A stretch of DNA of 49,759 nucleotides from JBGFRR01 sp041695045 (GCA_041695045.1 JBGFRR010000125.1:1-49759); one strand, 5' to 3'; counted from the stretch's first letter, positions 16,503 to 25,717 are shown. The notes: generated by a model from the letters alone, not told the origin. Numbers and translations: made by a program.

Positions 16503-17279
16503 CTACTTCATCCCGCGTTGCAGCACCTTCACCATCTGTTCATGGATGCGCCCGTTCGAAGCGAGGAGGGGCTTGTCATAGATCGTTGAGGGAAAACCGC
16601 GGAGGTCGGTGCATTTACCTCCCGCCTCCTCGACTAACAATCTTCCCGCTACCATATCCCATGGGTTGAGCGCAATTTCCCAGTACCCATCGAATCTTCC
16701 CGCCGCAACGTAGCAGAGGTCGAGCGCCGCTGAGCCCAAGCGTCGCACGGCTTGTGCTTCTTTCAAGAAGTTGGTGAAGTGCCTCACCGCTTCATCCGGA
16801 TTGTTTCGTATCTCATACGGAAAGCCCGTCACCACCAAACTCTCGATCAATGTCGTTGTTGATGAAACCCGGAGCGGTCGTTTGTTGAGGTAAGCCCCCT
16901 TCCCCTTCTGGACGGTGAACAGCTCGCCGAGGTTCGGGTCGTAGATGACGCCGAGGATCACATCTCCCCGGTATTCCAGTCCGATCGAAACACAGAAAAT
17001 GGGGAGGCCGTGTGTGAAGTTCGTTGTGCCGTCTAACGGGTCGATGATCCAGCGGTATTCGGATTTTCTCCGTGCCGACCCCGACTCTTCCCCGAGAACA
17101 TCATGATGCGGGAACCGCCTGCGGATGCGGTCGATAATAAGCTCCTCGGCCTTCTTGTCCATCTCCGTCACAAGGTTGGTCTCCTGGCCGAGTTTACGCG
17201 AGATTTCCTTTACCTTCCCAAGATTCTTTTTCAAAAATCGTCCTGCTTCTAACGCTGTTTCGATTGCGAGTTCAATCAT
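16503..17279 (-). CDS. suhB: inositol monophosphatase family protein (SuhB-like)
   Basis: The 258-aa protein has the Mg2+-binding motifs of the family: GEESG, WIIDPLDGTTNFTHGLP and, near the C-terminus, NPWDMVAGRLLVEEAGG. It dephosphorylates myo-inositol monophosphates or related sugar phosphates; in some bacteria SuhB also binds ribosomal RNA antitermination factors. The frame is open upstream to 17351, but the conserved start MIELAIETALEAGRFL corresponds to the ATG ending at 17279. It is convergent with the ferredoxin-like gene, with only 12 nt between stops. Confidence 0.9.
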   Translation of the reverse strand: MIELAIETALEAGRFLKKNLGKVKEISRKLGQETNLVTEMDKKAEELIIDRIRRRFPHHDVLGEESGSARRKSEYRWIIDPLDGTTNFTHGLPIFCVSIGLEYRGDVILGVIYDPNLGELFTVQKGKGAYLNKRPLRVSSTTTLIESLVVTGFPYEIRNNPDEAVRHFTNFLKEAQAVRRLGSAALDLCYVAAGRFDGYWEIALNPWDMVAGRLLVEEAGGKCTDLRGFPSTIYDKPLLASNGRIHEQMVKVLQRGMK

Positions 17280-17453
17280 GGATGTCCAGCGAAGTGGGTT
17301 CAGCGACTTTCGACGGTTTGCGTGAGATACATCACGGTGAATTGGCTCCAAGATACCAATTTTGAATCAGAAATTAAACGAAGTGATACGGGCGATTGTC
17401 CAACTGTCGGTATGAACTATAATTTTCTCACACAACCTATGGAGGGAACGAGT

Positions 17454-18416
17454 ATGCTGAAGAGTCTATTCTACGCTGTGTTTGTGCTGGTGGTGGGGGC
17501 TGTGTTGATCGGTTGCGAGAAAGTCGTCGGCCCGGATGACAGGCTTACCGAGAGCGACATTGCCACACTCAAACGGCTTATCGACAACGATCCGCTGTAC
17601 ACCAACGACCCGGTGACGCTGAGCGATTACGACGGAAGTTTCCCGTCGAGGTCGATGCTTCAAAAGTCGGCAACGCCCATCATCCCGCGTGCGTGGGCAC
17701 GACGGGTGGTGAACGCAACGCGCAATGTCGAGTTCGAGCGGGAAAGCGACACGACGGTAGTTGCGACGGTAACATTCGACATCGATGCAGAAATCAAGAT
17801 TCTGGCGAAGTACTCGCAGAGCGATACAGCGTTTACCGTGATTACGAAACCTGCAAAGGAACGGACGATAAAAAAGATCCGATTCGCACGCGTTCACTCA
17901 CCCGCGAGCCGGCCCGACACGGGGAGAAGCGGTTGGCGGCCGCTTGAAGTTTCCGCAGTCGAGGGGGGCACGGTAGCGTCATCTGTTACCATCACGAAAC
18001 TTGAAGTCACGGCAGGAGGAAACACCATTACGATCACCAACCCACTCAACTATTTCATGCAGCTCAACAGGGGTGGGCAGCGCTCACTCGTGCATATCGG
18101 TCAGCAACAGGAAATCACCGTACGGGTAACGATTACCAGCACGGAATCGGATACGGACTGGGTATCGATCCACCGGCCGCAGGCACCGATGGCAAAACGA
18201 GCAGGCTTCTTCCGTCCTGCGCACCACAGGATGATGCTCGTGTCGCAAACCCAAACCGGAGCCGGATACGAACGTGTGTACGAAGCGAAGTGGTCGGTCT
18301 TCTTGAGCGGTCGGACGGCGTTTTTCGTCAACGCGCTGACGCGCAGCTCTCTGTATGACGACGCGGCACCCTACTCATCCGATGTGTGGGGAATTCCCTT
18401 CGTGGGGGAACGCTAA
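17454..18416 (+). CDS. predicted lipoprotein, unknown function
   Basis: The 320-aa protein starts with a 20-residue signal peptide and a lipobox LIGC (C21), so it is predicted to be lipid-anchored. The mature part is mostly beta-rich with an Arg/Thr-heavy mid-section and a VTITKLEVTAGGNTITI stretch. I recognise no family. ATG 17454 is chosen because of GGAGGG 8 nt upstream and because it begins the signal peptide; earlier in-frame starts add unrelated residues. A strong hairpin terminator follows the stop directly, so it is monocistronic or the last gene of its unit. Confidence 0.78.
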   Translation: MLKSLFYAVFVLVVGAVLIGCEKVVGPDDRLTESDIATLKRLIDNDPLYTNDPVTLSDYDGSFPSRSMLQKSATPIIPRAWARRVVNATRNVEFERESDTTVVATVTFDIDAEIKILAKYSQSDTAFTVITKPAKERTIKKIRFARVHSPASRPDTGRSGWRPLEVSAVEGGTVASSVTITKLEVTAGGNTITITNPLNYFMQLNRGGQRSLVHIGQQQEITVRVTITSTESDTDWVSIHRPQAPMAKRAGFFRPAHHRMMLVSQTQTGAGYERVYEAKWSVFLSGRTAFFVNALTRSSLYDDAAPYSSDVWGIPFVGER

Positions 18417-18418
18417 AC

Positions 18419-18456
18419 CAAAGCCCCCGTCGCAACGATCCCGGCGGGGGCTTTCA
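18419..18456 (+). terminator. intrinsic terminator after the lipoprotein gene
   Basis: A GC-rich stem AAAGCCCCCG pairs with CGGGGGCTTT around a 14-nt loop, directly after the lipoprotein stop codon. The stem is perfect over 10 bp apart from a bulged GC at the loop edge. The T-run after it is short (CTTTC), but the position and strength make it a convincing terminator. Confidence 0.75.
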
Positions 18457-18489
18457 TTACTCAGGATCGAATTTTTCCGGGGGAAACCG

Positions 18490-18639
18490 ATGAAGCACCC
18501 GACACTCTGGATTCTCGTCGCTACATCGCTTGCCGCGCTGCCGCTCGTGCTTCGCTTGCACAAGCCACAGCGTTTGCTGCTGACAAACGAGAACCTGCGT
18601 TATGCTATTGATGACCTGATCCTCGAAGACCCCGCCTAA
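18490..18639 (+). CDS. small single-helix membrane peptide
   Basis: The 49-aa peptide MKHPTLWILVATSL... has one hydrophobic helix (about 5-22), a short basic loop and an acidic tail ending in IDDLILEDPA. GGGGGAAA lies 5-12 nt upstream of ATG 18490, a good ribosome binding site. There is no known family. It sits after the terminator and before the convergent ABC permease. Peptides of this kind are easy to overcall, so confidence is moderate. Confidence 0.45.
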   Translation: MKHPTLWILVATSLAALPLVLRLHKPQRLLLTNENLRYAIDDLILEDPA

Positions 18640-18709
18640 TCCTTCTGGATGAATGCGGTAAGGCCGGCAATACTCACGTGTGCATCGTAAAGCGGGTCGG
18701 GCGAAGGGT

Positions 18710-19951
18710 CTACTCGTACCGCAGCGATTCCACAGGGTCGACGCTCGCGGCTTTACGTGCGGGGAAAAATCCGGCCGCCAAGCCGATGAGCGTTAGCACG
18801 CCAGTCGTCATGAGCATGGTGGAGAGAGAAAGGATTGGCCTGCCGAGGAACTGCATAGCGCCGTCTTCGGTGGGAATCATCCGGACGGCGCTGACGACGC
18901 CGTAGGAAAAGAGAAGTCCGACCGCTCCACCGAGAAAAGCCAACAGAAGCGCCTCAAAGATGAACTGCGAGAGGATGTACCGCCGTTTTGCCCCGACCGC
19001 CATTTTAATGCCAATTTCACGCGTGCGTTCCTTTACCACAACGTACATGATGTTGGCAACGCCCACACCGGCAATCAGGAGCGTCAGGAAGCCGATGGAG
19101 GAGAGGAAGATGGTGAGGCCGAGGGTGATGCGGTTAATGATCTTTTCCTCCTCGATGAAATCCGAGATGCGCAACGCCCGCTCGTCTTTCGGATCGAAAC
19201 GATACTTCCGCCCAAGCACGCGATAGATATCATCCTTGACCTGTTTCTGCAGCTGAGGATCCGAAGGTCGCACGACGATGCTGTTGACGTAGCGTGGACC
19301 GTACATCGTGCGGAAGGTCGAGTACGGCATGATGGCGCGGCGGACGTCGGGACCGTCGATCATCGAGGTCTGGATCTTCTTCTGCATGACGCCCACGATG
19401 GTGAACGGCACACCATCGACTAGTAATGTTTTTCCAACCGGGTCTTCACCCTTGAAGATGTCTTTTGCAATCTCGATGCCGAGGAACATCACGCGCCGTT
19501 GCTGTTCGATGTCCATGTCATTCAGGAATCGCCCGCCGGCGGTCGGATACATGCGCCGCATCTCCTCGAATGCAGGGTTGACGCCCTCACACACGGTAGT
19601 TGTCGAGAACTTCCCGTACGTCAGCATTACGGTCTGGCGGTATTGTGGCGAGAGGATATCGATGCCGGGCACGCTGTTGCGAATCACGTCGACATCTTCT
19701 TCCACCATCTGAACACGGCGGCCTTTCGGGAGGCCTTCATAGAGCATCCCCGTCTCGCCGCCGTAAATCACCAAAATGCGGTGACCGGCATTGAGCAGGC
19801 CGTTGAGCATTTGATGGCCAAGTCCTTCGCCGAATGCCAGCAGGAGCACGACGGCGATGGTTCCCCACGTGATCGCAACGAGCGTCAGCGCGGCACGAGT
19901 CCGGTGCGCTTTGAGGTCGTGGAAGAATTCTTTGAGAAGTTCTTTGAGCAT
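18710..19951 (-). CDS. ABC transporter permease, MacB-like (FtsX domain), second of two
   Basis: The 413-aa protein starts with a transmembrane helix (about 20-40), has a periplasmic MacB-type domain (about 50-250; includes DIEQQRRVMFLGIEIA) and ends in three FtsX-family helices with the motif VVKERTREIGIKMAVGA, typical of MacB and LolCE permeases. There is no ATPase domain (no Walker A). It is a paralog of the gene 92 nt upstream. With the upstream adaptor it forms a MacAB-type three-gene operon on the minus strand; such systems export macrolides, peptides or lipoproteins. The substrate is unknown. Confidence 0.85.
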   Translation of the reverse strand: MLKELLKEFFHDLKAHRTRAALTLVAITWGTIAVVLLLAFGEGLGHQMLNGLLNAGHRILVIYGGETGMLYEGLPKGRRVQMVEEDVDVIRNSVPGIDILSPQYRQTVMLTYGKFSTTTVCEGVNPAFEEMRRMYPTAGGRFLNDMDIEQQRRVMFLGIEIAKDIFKGEDPVGKTLLVDGVPFTIVGVMQKKIQTSMIDGPDVRRAIMPYSTFRTMYGPRYVNSIVVRPSDPQLQKQVKDDIYRVLGRKYRFDPKDERALRISDFIEEEKIINRITLGLTIFLSSIGFLTLLIAGVGVANIMYVVVKERTREIGIKMAVGAKRRYILSQFIFEALLLAFLGGAVGLLFSYGVVSAVRMIPTEDGAMQFLGRPILSLSTMLMTTGVLTLIGLAAGFFPARKAASVDPVESLRYE

Positions 19952-20043
19952 AGAAAAAAGCAGAAGTCAGATGTCAGAGGTCGGGCGTTAGACCTGACTG
20001 CCGAATCCACCTAAGGGAGAGTAGGCAGGCGTCAACGACGATT

Positions 20044-21276
20044 TCAGGTTCGGAGACATTCGACGACGTTGAGGTTGGCGGCTTTACGGGCGGGCATCAG
20101 GCCGGCCGCGAGACCGATCAAGCTCAGGATACTAACAGTCACGATAACGACTTCGATCGACAAGACCGGTGCGCCAACGAACTCCTTGATCGGGATGAAT
20201 TGCAGCACCTGAATAATGCCGACAGCGATCAAGAAACCGACGGATGAACCGAGAAACATGATGAAGAACGTCTCGAGGAAAAATTGGGAGAGGATGTTGG
20301 ACTTCCTCGCTCCGACCGCTCGCTTAATCCCGATCTCCTTGATTCGCTCTTGCACAACGATGTACATGATGTTTGCCACGCCCACACCGGCTACGCCGAG
20401 GGTGAAACTGCCAATCAGCCCCATGAAAATATTGAAGCCGAGGAAAAAGTAGAAAATCAACTTCTCGAACTGCGTCGTGTCCCAGATCCGAACGGCGTCC
20501 TTGTCTGTGGGGTCGAACTTGTAGCGCCGGCCGAGGACGGAGCGGACTTCTTCCACGGTTTGCTCGCCAAGCGAAGGGTCTTTGACTTGATAAATGATGT
20601 TCGAGAGACGCACGGCGCCAAAAACCGATGAGTAGGTTGACGTGGGAATGAAGATCCGATCCTGATCGAGCGAAGCGTACCAGGAATTTTGCGTCTTCTT
20701 CTGCATGACGCCGATGACCGTGAACGGCACCTCGCCGACGTAAACGACCCTCCCGACAGCTTCCGCCTCACCAAAGAGGAACTCCTTAACCTTGTCCCCG
20801 ATAACTACCACGCGCTTGCGGTGCTGAATGTCGAGGTCATTGATGAACCTCCCGCCCTGTTGGGGAATGATGTTCCGCATATCGCTATAGATCGGGTACA
20901 CGCCTGCGACGAGTGGATTGAGGATATTCTCTCCCACACGGGCTGTAGTGCGCCGGGAGTACTCCGGACTGATGGCGGCGATGTTAGAGATTTGTGAGGC
21001 GAGCAGCTTTGTATCTCCTTCCACAAATGACATGGGCCGACCAGTGCCGAAGCCTTGATACGCCTTTGTCGTCCTGCCGGGGAACACGATGACGATGCTC
21101 TCGCCAATCCCGTGCATGTTGATCGACGTCTGCTGCTTGAAGCCGACGCCAAACGCGATGAGCACGATGATTGCCACGGTTCCCCAGACGATGCCGAACA
21201 TCGTCAGGAACGCGCGAAGCTTCTGCGCTTTCAGGTCCAACCAAAATTCATTGACGATGGTAAGAAACTTATCCAT
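20044..21276 (-). CDS. ABC transporter permease, MacB-like (FtsX domain), first of two
   Basis: The 410-aa protein has the same layout as its neighbour: an N-terminal transmembrane helix, a periplasmic domain (with DLDIQHRKRVVVIGDKV) and a C-terminal FtsX block with VVQERIKEIGIKRAVGA. It lacks a nucleotide-binding domain. It lies between the adaptor gene (141 nt upstream) and the second permease, all on the minus strand. The two permeases could form a heterodimer, as LolC/LolE do. A GCGGGAT palindrome repeat sits in the gap between this gene and the adaptor. Confidence 0.85.
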   Translation of the reverse strand: MDKFLTIVNEFWLDLKAQKLRAFLTMFGIVWGTVAIIVLIAFGVGFKQQTSINMHGIGESIVIVFPGRTTKAYQGFGTGRPMSFVEGDTKLLASQISNIAAISPEYSRRTTARVGENILNPLVAGVYPIYSDMRNIIPQQGGRFINDLDIQHRKRVVVIGDKVKEFLFGEAEAVGRVVYVGEVPFTVIGVMQKKTQNSWYASLDQDRIFIPTSTYSSVFGAVRLSNIIYQVKDPSLGEQTVEEVRSVLGRRYKFDPTDKDAVRIWDTTQFEKLIFYFFLGFNIFMGLIGSFTLGVAGVGVANIMYIVVQERIKEIGIKRAVGARKSNILSQFFLETFFIMFLGSSVGFLIAVGIIQVLQFIPIKEFVGAPVLSIEVVIVTVSILSLIGLAAGLMPARKAANLNVVECLRT

Positions 21277-21313
21277 GGGGCTTACTGGTCACCATTCACT
21301 TCATTCTGCCATC

Positions 21314-21392
21314 TGTCCCGCTGTACGGGATCCCGCCTCGTCTGTAAGATTTATCGAAGCGGGAAAAGCGGGAGATCCCGCTTCGCGGGACA
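21314..21392. repeat. GCGGGAT palindrome repeat, copy A2
   Basis: This short member of the composite palindrome family lies between the adaptor gene and the first permease. It begins CTGTCCCGCTGTACGG, the same sequence that starts copy A4 at 34122, and contains GGGATCCCGC and GCGGGAGATCCCGC units. It could form a hairpin in the mRNA between the two cistrons. Confidence 0.65.
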
Positions 21393-21417
21393 ACCTACCT
21401 TCTACTCACTACTCCCC

Positions 21418-22509
21418 TCATTCAATCTTCTTCACCGGTTTCTCGATCACTTCCTCGCCTTCGTTTAGTCCAGCCAGCACTTCGATGGTAATTGCATCGC
21501 TTAGCCCTGTCTTGATCACGCGATCTTCCTGCTTCGTTGGATTGACCGCTACCTTCACAATTGCCGAGTCGTTGCGAAATGTCACTACCCGCTCTGGAAT
21601 GATCAGAACATTCTCCTTCCGCTGGATGATGATATTCGCGTTTGCCGAGTAACCGGCACGGAGGAGGATATTCCTTCCTCGTGATATCAAAATCTCAATC
21701 GGAAACACAGTTGCATTGTCCTTCTTTTCTGCCTTGAGCCAGATTTTCCGCAGGACGCCCTTCACCGTATCGTTCGGCAGAGCGCCAACCTTGATCTCTG
21801 CCCCCATCCCTTCGCGCAGCTTGCCGACGTCGATCTCATCTACTGTTCCCCTGAACAGCAGCCTCTCCATGTTGGCCATCTTCATCAGCACGGTGCCCTC
21901 CTGGAACGATGAGAGCGGTGTAACCGGATCGCCCACCTCCACCGCTCGGCTCAGCACAAACCCGTCGATGGGCGCTTTGACGATCGATTCAATCTGCGTC
22001 TCCCCAATCTTTACCTTGCCGATTTCAAGCAGTGCAAGCTTTTCGCGGGCGATCTTCATTCGTACATCCGCATCCTGGTAACGCTTCTTGAAATCCTCAT
22101 AATCCTTCTGAGAGATCAACTGCTTCTTGAGCAGCGATTCCTGCCGCACGCGCTCTTTGGAAAGATTGTCAAACTCCACTTCTGCAAGCTGCACCTGACG
22201 CTTCGCATCGGCTAATTCGAGCGGCGTCGGGTCGGGGCGGACCTCCAACAGCGGCTGGCCAGTTCTCACGAATGTGCCGACGTCGGCAAAAATCTTGCTG
22301 ACGACGCCGGAAACCTTCGACTTCACGGAGATTTCATTCTCCGGTTCGATCGTTCCGACTGCCAACGCTTTATCGATCACACTGCCGCGCTGCACCTTGA
22401 CCTTGGGCAACGCTTCGTCGGTCGTGCTGCCGGAGCTAACGAAAAAGAGAAATGCCGCTCCGCCAAGAACAACAATGGCGAGCAGAGAGAAAAGAATTTT
22501 CTTTTTCAT
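21418..22509 (-). CDS. periplasmic adaptor subunit of an efflux system (MacA/HlyD-like)
   Basis: The 363-aa protein has an N-terminal transmembrane anchor (about 5-22), a lipoyl half-motif with GTIEPENEISVKSKVSGVVS, a long coiled-coil hairpin (about 85-165) and a second lipoyl half with VKAPIDGFVLSRAVEVGDPV, then beta-barrel and membrane-proximal domains. This is the membrane-fusion fold of MacA/HlyD/AcrA adaptors. It is the first gene of the minus-strand operon with two MacB-like permeases. No TolC-type outer membrane factor or ATPase is in the window. The clear start is ATG 22509. Confidence 0.88.
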   Translation of the reverse strand: MKKKILFSLLAIVVLGGAAFLFFVSSGSTTDEALPKVKVQRGSVIDKALAVGTIEPENEISVKSKVSGVVSKIFADVGTFVRTGQPLLEVRPDPTPLELADAKRQVQLAEVEFDNLSKERVRQESLLKKQLISQKDYEDFKKRYQDADVRMKIAREKLALLEIGKVKIGETQIESIVKAPIDGFVLSRAVEVGDPVTPLSSFQEGTVLMKMANMERLLFRGTVDEIDVGKLREGMGAEIKVGALPNDTVKGVLRKIWLKAEKKDNATVFPIEILISRGRNILLRAGYSANANIIIQRKENVLIIPERVVTFRNDSAIVKVAVNPTKQEDRVIKTGLSDAITIEVLAGLNEGEEVIEKPVKKIE

Positions 22510-22670
22510 AGTGAACCTCTCAAAATCATGACGGGGTAGGAATAAGCTGAAATGTCTGCGAGGATCGCCACTGGAATCTACGGCGTATCACCACCAATGT
22601 TACGCGGGGGGCAAGCGCGTAGTGACCCTGTAGGGTTAGACTCCCGGATACGTCAGAAGGTTACCAAAGG

Positions 22671-22990
22671 CTATCGCGGCTTGGCTGGTGCTGGTGCAGC
22701 GGGCTTTAGTCGCAGCGCAAAATTCCGTATTTGCTCAAGATATGCCCTGCCGCCTACCCAAAAGATGTCATTGTGGTTGGCACCGGGAACAACATAAAAT
22801 GTCTTGGGCTCATTGGCCGCCTCGAACAGTTTGCGGCCTAGTGGAGAGGGGGATGATGCTATCTTGATCGCCGTGCAAAAGAGGAGTGGAATGCGGATGG
22901 AGCGGACTTTTTCGGCTGAATCGAATTTGCTGCGGAGAATGAATTGCCGTGGGATATGACGAGGGTCGCAATGGCGAGGACCCTTCCGTG
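22671..22990 (-). pseudogene. remnant of an alpha/beta hydrolase gene (C-terminal part, frameshifted)
   Basis: The C-terminal third of an alpha/beta hydrolase is readable on the minus strand: RQFILRSKFDSAEKVRSIRI, then GRKLFEAANEPKTFYVVPG and ANHNDIFWVGG with the expected catalytic His. Between these parts, about 38 nt reads in another frame as LHGDQDSIIPLS, the expected Asp-containing strand. Two compensating frameshifts therefore break the gene. The N-terminal part with the nucleophile Ser is not recognisable upstream. It is either a decayed gene or a sequence with two indel errors; missing upstream sequence favours decay. Confidence 0.6.
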
Positions 22991-23101
22991 CAAACCAGCC
23001 GTGACTGTAGACCGTGCGCCTGAAACTGAACGATGCGGGCGTGGGGATAGGGAATCGCGCTGTGTGCATGAGGCGGCAGTGTAGCTGCAAACGCCCGGCG
23101 A

Positions 23102-23497
23102 CTAGGCAGGATGGTTGATGTCGAATTCGGCTTTCAGCTCTTGATGGGCATAGATCGTGGCCGTCTTCGTGGGGGAAATCTGGATTGCCCAATCGCCTTT
23201 TTTGTTCCGAACGACGGAGCCCCACAGCTTGCGCATCCTCGTGTCGGTGAACTTCTCATGAAACACCCACCCGAAGTAGGCCGAGTCGGTCTCGATGTAG
23301 AATGCCGGAACGCGCTCACCGGGCTGGATGTCCACGCTGTCGACCGTTGTCGGTTGGTAACCGTGCTGCCGGAGCGCCTCGATGAACTCCTCCACCACCG
23401 TTCGTCCATCCAGCATGAGCTGCAGCTTGGTTCGTTGAGCGCCTGTGCCCGTGATGAAATCGTGGAAAGCTTCCTCGACAGTTGTGTGCATGAGCAT
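23102..23497 (-). CDS. hypothetical protein
   Basis: The 131-aa soluble protein has an N-terminal helical segment, with FHDFITG and TVVEEFIEALRQHGYQPTTV, and a C-terminal beta part ending in IYAHQELKAEFDINHP. I do not recognise it. The frame is open upstream to 23659, through the divergent gene; MLMHTTVEEAF at 23497 (or 23491) is the most likely start because residues before it overlap the oppositely oriented gene. CCTATATTAGCC just upstream resembles a Bacteroidota-like -7 element. Confidence 0.55.
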   Translation of the reverse strand: MLMHTTVEEAFHDFITGTGAQRTKLQLMLDGRTVVEEFIEALRQHGYQPTTVDSVDIQPGERVPAFYIETDSAYFGWVFHEKFTDTRMRKLWGSVVRNKKGDWAIQISPTKTATIYAHQELKAEFDINHPA

Positions 23498-23596
23498 GCG
23501 CTTCACCGTATTGAACTGCGCGGCTAATATAGGAATGAAATGCAAAAAAGGAAAATTGTGCGTAGATTGGCAGCCGTTGTGCCGCCCAAGACTACC

Positions 23597-24538
23597 ATGA
23601 CAGACCTTGGCTTCATCTATCATCCCGATTATCTGAAGCACGACACCGGGCCAAACCATCCTGAGCGCCCGCAGCGGCTAGAGTCGATCGTGCGACATCT
23701 TCTACCGCTGCCGCTGTGGAAACAGATGTCCCATCTGCAGCCAGGCCCCGCGCCGCTGGAGGCGGTGGTTGCAGTGCATCCTGAAGCGTACGTTGAGTCG
23801 ATTCGCCGACGTTGTTTGGCCGGTGAGCGCGTGTTGGATTCTGGCGACACGCATGTGTGTCCCGCCTCATTCGATGTTGCGATGCTCGCGGCCGGTGCGG
23901 TATTGTTAGGCGTCGACAACGTGATGACGGGAAAGCTTCAGAGCGTCTTCTGCGCTCTGCGTCCGCCGGGACATCATGCAGAAACGGCGACGGTGATGGG
24001 CTTCTGTCTCTTCAACAACGCGGCCATCGGCGCCCGGTATGCCCAGCGGCAGTACGGCGTGGAGCGCGTGGCGATTCTCGATTGGGACGTACACCACGGA
24101 AACGGCACGCAAGAGATTTTCTATGAAGACGATACGGTGTTCTACATCAGCCTGCACCAGTATCCGTACTATCCCGGCTCAGGCGCAGCAAACGAAACCG
24201 GTATTGGCAAGGGAGAGGGCTATACATTAAACTGCCCGATGGCGGCGGGAAGCGGTTGGAAGGAGTACGAGGAGGCGTTCCGCTCGAACATTCTCCCCAC
24301 ACTTCACAAGTTTCAGCCGCAGCTGATGATGATCTCCGCCGGCTTCGATGCCCACAAAGACGACCCCCTCGCTCACATCCAACTCACGGACGAGTCATTT
24401 GCTGAGATGACGAAAATGATGAGAGAGATTGCGTCGAAGTACGGCAACGGAAAAATCGTCTCTGTGCTGGAGGGTGGATACAATTTGGAAGCATTGGCGA
24501 GAAGTGTCGAACAACATCTCAAGGAATTCACACGCTAA
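23597..24538 (+). CDS. histone deacetylase family protein (acetoin utilisation / acetylpolyamine amidohydrolase type)
   Basis: The 313-aa protein matches the HDAC superfamily: HDTGPNHPERPQRL at the N-terminus, the active-site pair RPPGHHAE (His at about 126-127), the zinc and catalytic motif DWDVHHGNGTQE (162-173), ISAGFDAHKDDPLA and the tyrosine loop LEGGYNLEALA. It removes acetyl groups from small amines or proteins; the bacterial substrate is not known. ATG 23597 is chosen because homologs start near MTDLGFIYHPDY; an in-frame ATG at 23540 with AGGA five nt upstream would add 19 residues and cannot be excluded. Confidence 0.88.
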   Translation: MTDLGFIYHPDYLKHDTGPNHPERPQRLESIVRHLLPLPLWKQMSHLQPGPAPLEAVVAVHPEAYVESIRRRCLAGERVLDSGDTHVCPASFDVAMLAAGAVLLGVDNVMTGKLQSVFCALRPPGHHAETATVMGFCLFNNAAIGARYAQRQYGVERVAILDWDVHHGNGTQEIFYEDDTVFYISLHQYPYYPGSGAANETGIGKGEGYTLNCPMAAGSGWKEYEEAFRSNILPTLHKFQPQLMMISAGFDAHKDDPLAHIQLTDESFAEMTKMMREIASKYGNGKIVSVLEGGYNLEALARSVEQHLKEFTR

Positions 24539-24543
24539 CCCTT

Positions 24544-25641
24544 ATGGATCTCACGACAACCATTCTCTTCATCCTCGGACTCTTTTTGCTGATTGGCGGC
24601 GCTGAACTGCTTGTCCGCGGCTCGTCACGATTGGCGGCGGCGGTGGAAATCTCGCCGCTCGTGATCGGCCTGACGGTCGTGGCGTTCGGCACAAGCTCAC
24701 CGGAGTTGGCGGTAACCGTTCAAGCTGCCGTCGCGGGTCAAGCGGATATCGCGGTGGGCAACGTCGTCGGAAGCAACATCTTTAACGTGCTCTTCATCCT
24801 CGGCGTCAGCGCTCTCATTACGCCCCTCGTCGTCTCCCAGCAGCTCATTCGGCTGGATGTGCCGCTAATGATCGGCGCCTCGGTGATGATGATCGCGATG
24901 TCTCTCGACGGAACCCTGGGCCGCATCGAAGGCGCGATCCTTTTTGCAGGACTTGTAGTATATACCGTCTGGTTAATTCGTCAGAGCCGTCGTGAGCAAG
25001 CTGCCGTGAAGCTTGAATACGAGCGAGAGTACGGAAAAGCTCCGGAGAAAAACGCGAAAGCTATCTTCCTTCAGATTCTGATAGCCATCGCAGGTCTTGT
25101 GCTGCTTGTCCTTGGCTCGCGTTGGTTTGTGGAGGGAGCGATCAGCATCGCGCGGTTGATGGGCGTGAGCGAATTGATCATCGGCCTCACAATTATCGCG
25201 GCAGGAACGTCGCTGCCGGAGGTGGCAACGTCCATCATTGCCAGTATCCGAGGCGAACGGGATATTGCGGTGGGCAACGTCGTCGGAAGCAACATCTTTA
25301 ATATCTTCGGCGTGCTTGGCTCTGCGGCAATCCTCGCTCCAACCGGTATTGCGGTCTCATCAGCAGCATTGAGCTTCGACCTTCCTGTGATGTTGGCCGT
25401 CGCTGTCGCCTGTCTGCCCATCTTCTTCCACGAGAATCGCATTGACCGCTGGGAAGGCGCTCTGTTCCTCGGTTACTTCATTGCGTACACGGCGTACTTG
25501 TTCCTCGATGCCTCCGGGCACGCTTACCTTCCCTACTTCAGCGCGATCATGCTGTGGTTCGTTATGCCGCTGACGGTTATTACTTTTTCAGTTGTTATTA
25601 TTCGGTTCGTTCGAAAGAGCAGGAACTTAAACCGACCATAA
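24544..25641 (+). CDS. yrbG: calcium/sodium antiporter (YrbG family)
   Basis: The 365-aa protein has about ten transmembrane helices and the two alpha-repeats of the CaCA family: GTSSPELAVTVQAA with DIAVGNVVGSNIFN in the first half and GTSLPEVATSIIAS with DIAVGNVVGSNIFN in the second. These motifs line the ion path. It exchanges Na+ or H+ for Ca2+. The two alpha-repeats are almost identical at DNA level (24745-24785 and 25261-25301, one mismatch in 41 nt), which is more than amino-acid conservation requires. It starts 5 nt after the HDAC-family gene, so they are probably cotranscribed. Confidence 0.9.
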   Translation: MDLTTTILFILGLFLLIGGAELLVRGSSRLAAAVEISPLVIGLTVVAFGTSSPELAVTVQAAVAGQADIAVGNVVGSNIFNVLFILGVSALITPLVVSQQLIRLDVPLMIGASVMMIAMSLDGTLGRIEGAILFAGLVVYTVWLIRQSRREQAAVKLEYEREYGKAPEKNAKAIFLQILIAIAGLVLLVLGSRWFVEGAISIARLMGVSELIIGLTIIAAGTSLPEVATSIIASIRGERDIAVGNVVGSNIFNIFGVLGSAAILAPTGIAVSSAALSFDLPVMLAVAVACLPIFFHENRIDRWEGALFLGYFIAYTAYLFLDASGHAYLPYFSAIMLWFVMPLTVITFSVVIIRFVRKSRNLNRP

Positions 25642-25717
25642 CCATGAGGAGAAGCAGTCTTAACCGTGTAGAGAATCTAACCGATAGACGCTGCAGGAAC
25701 TTTGATCCAACACTCAT

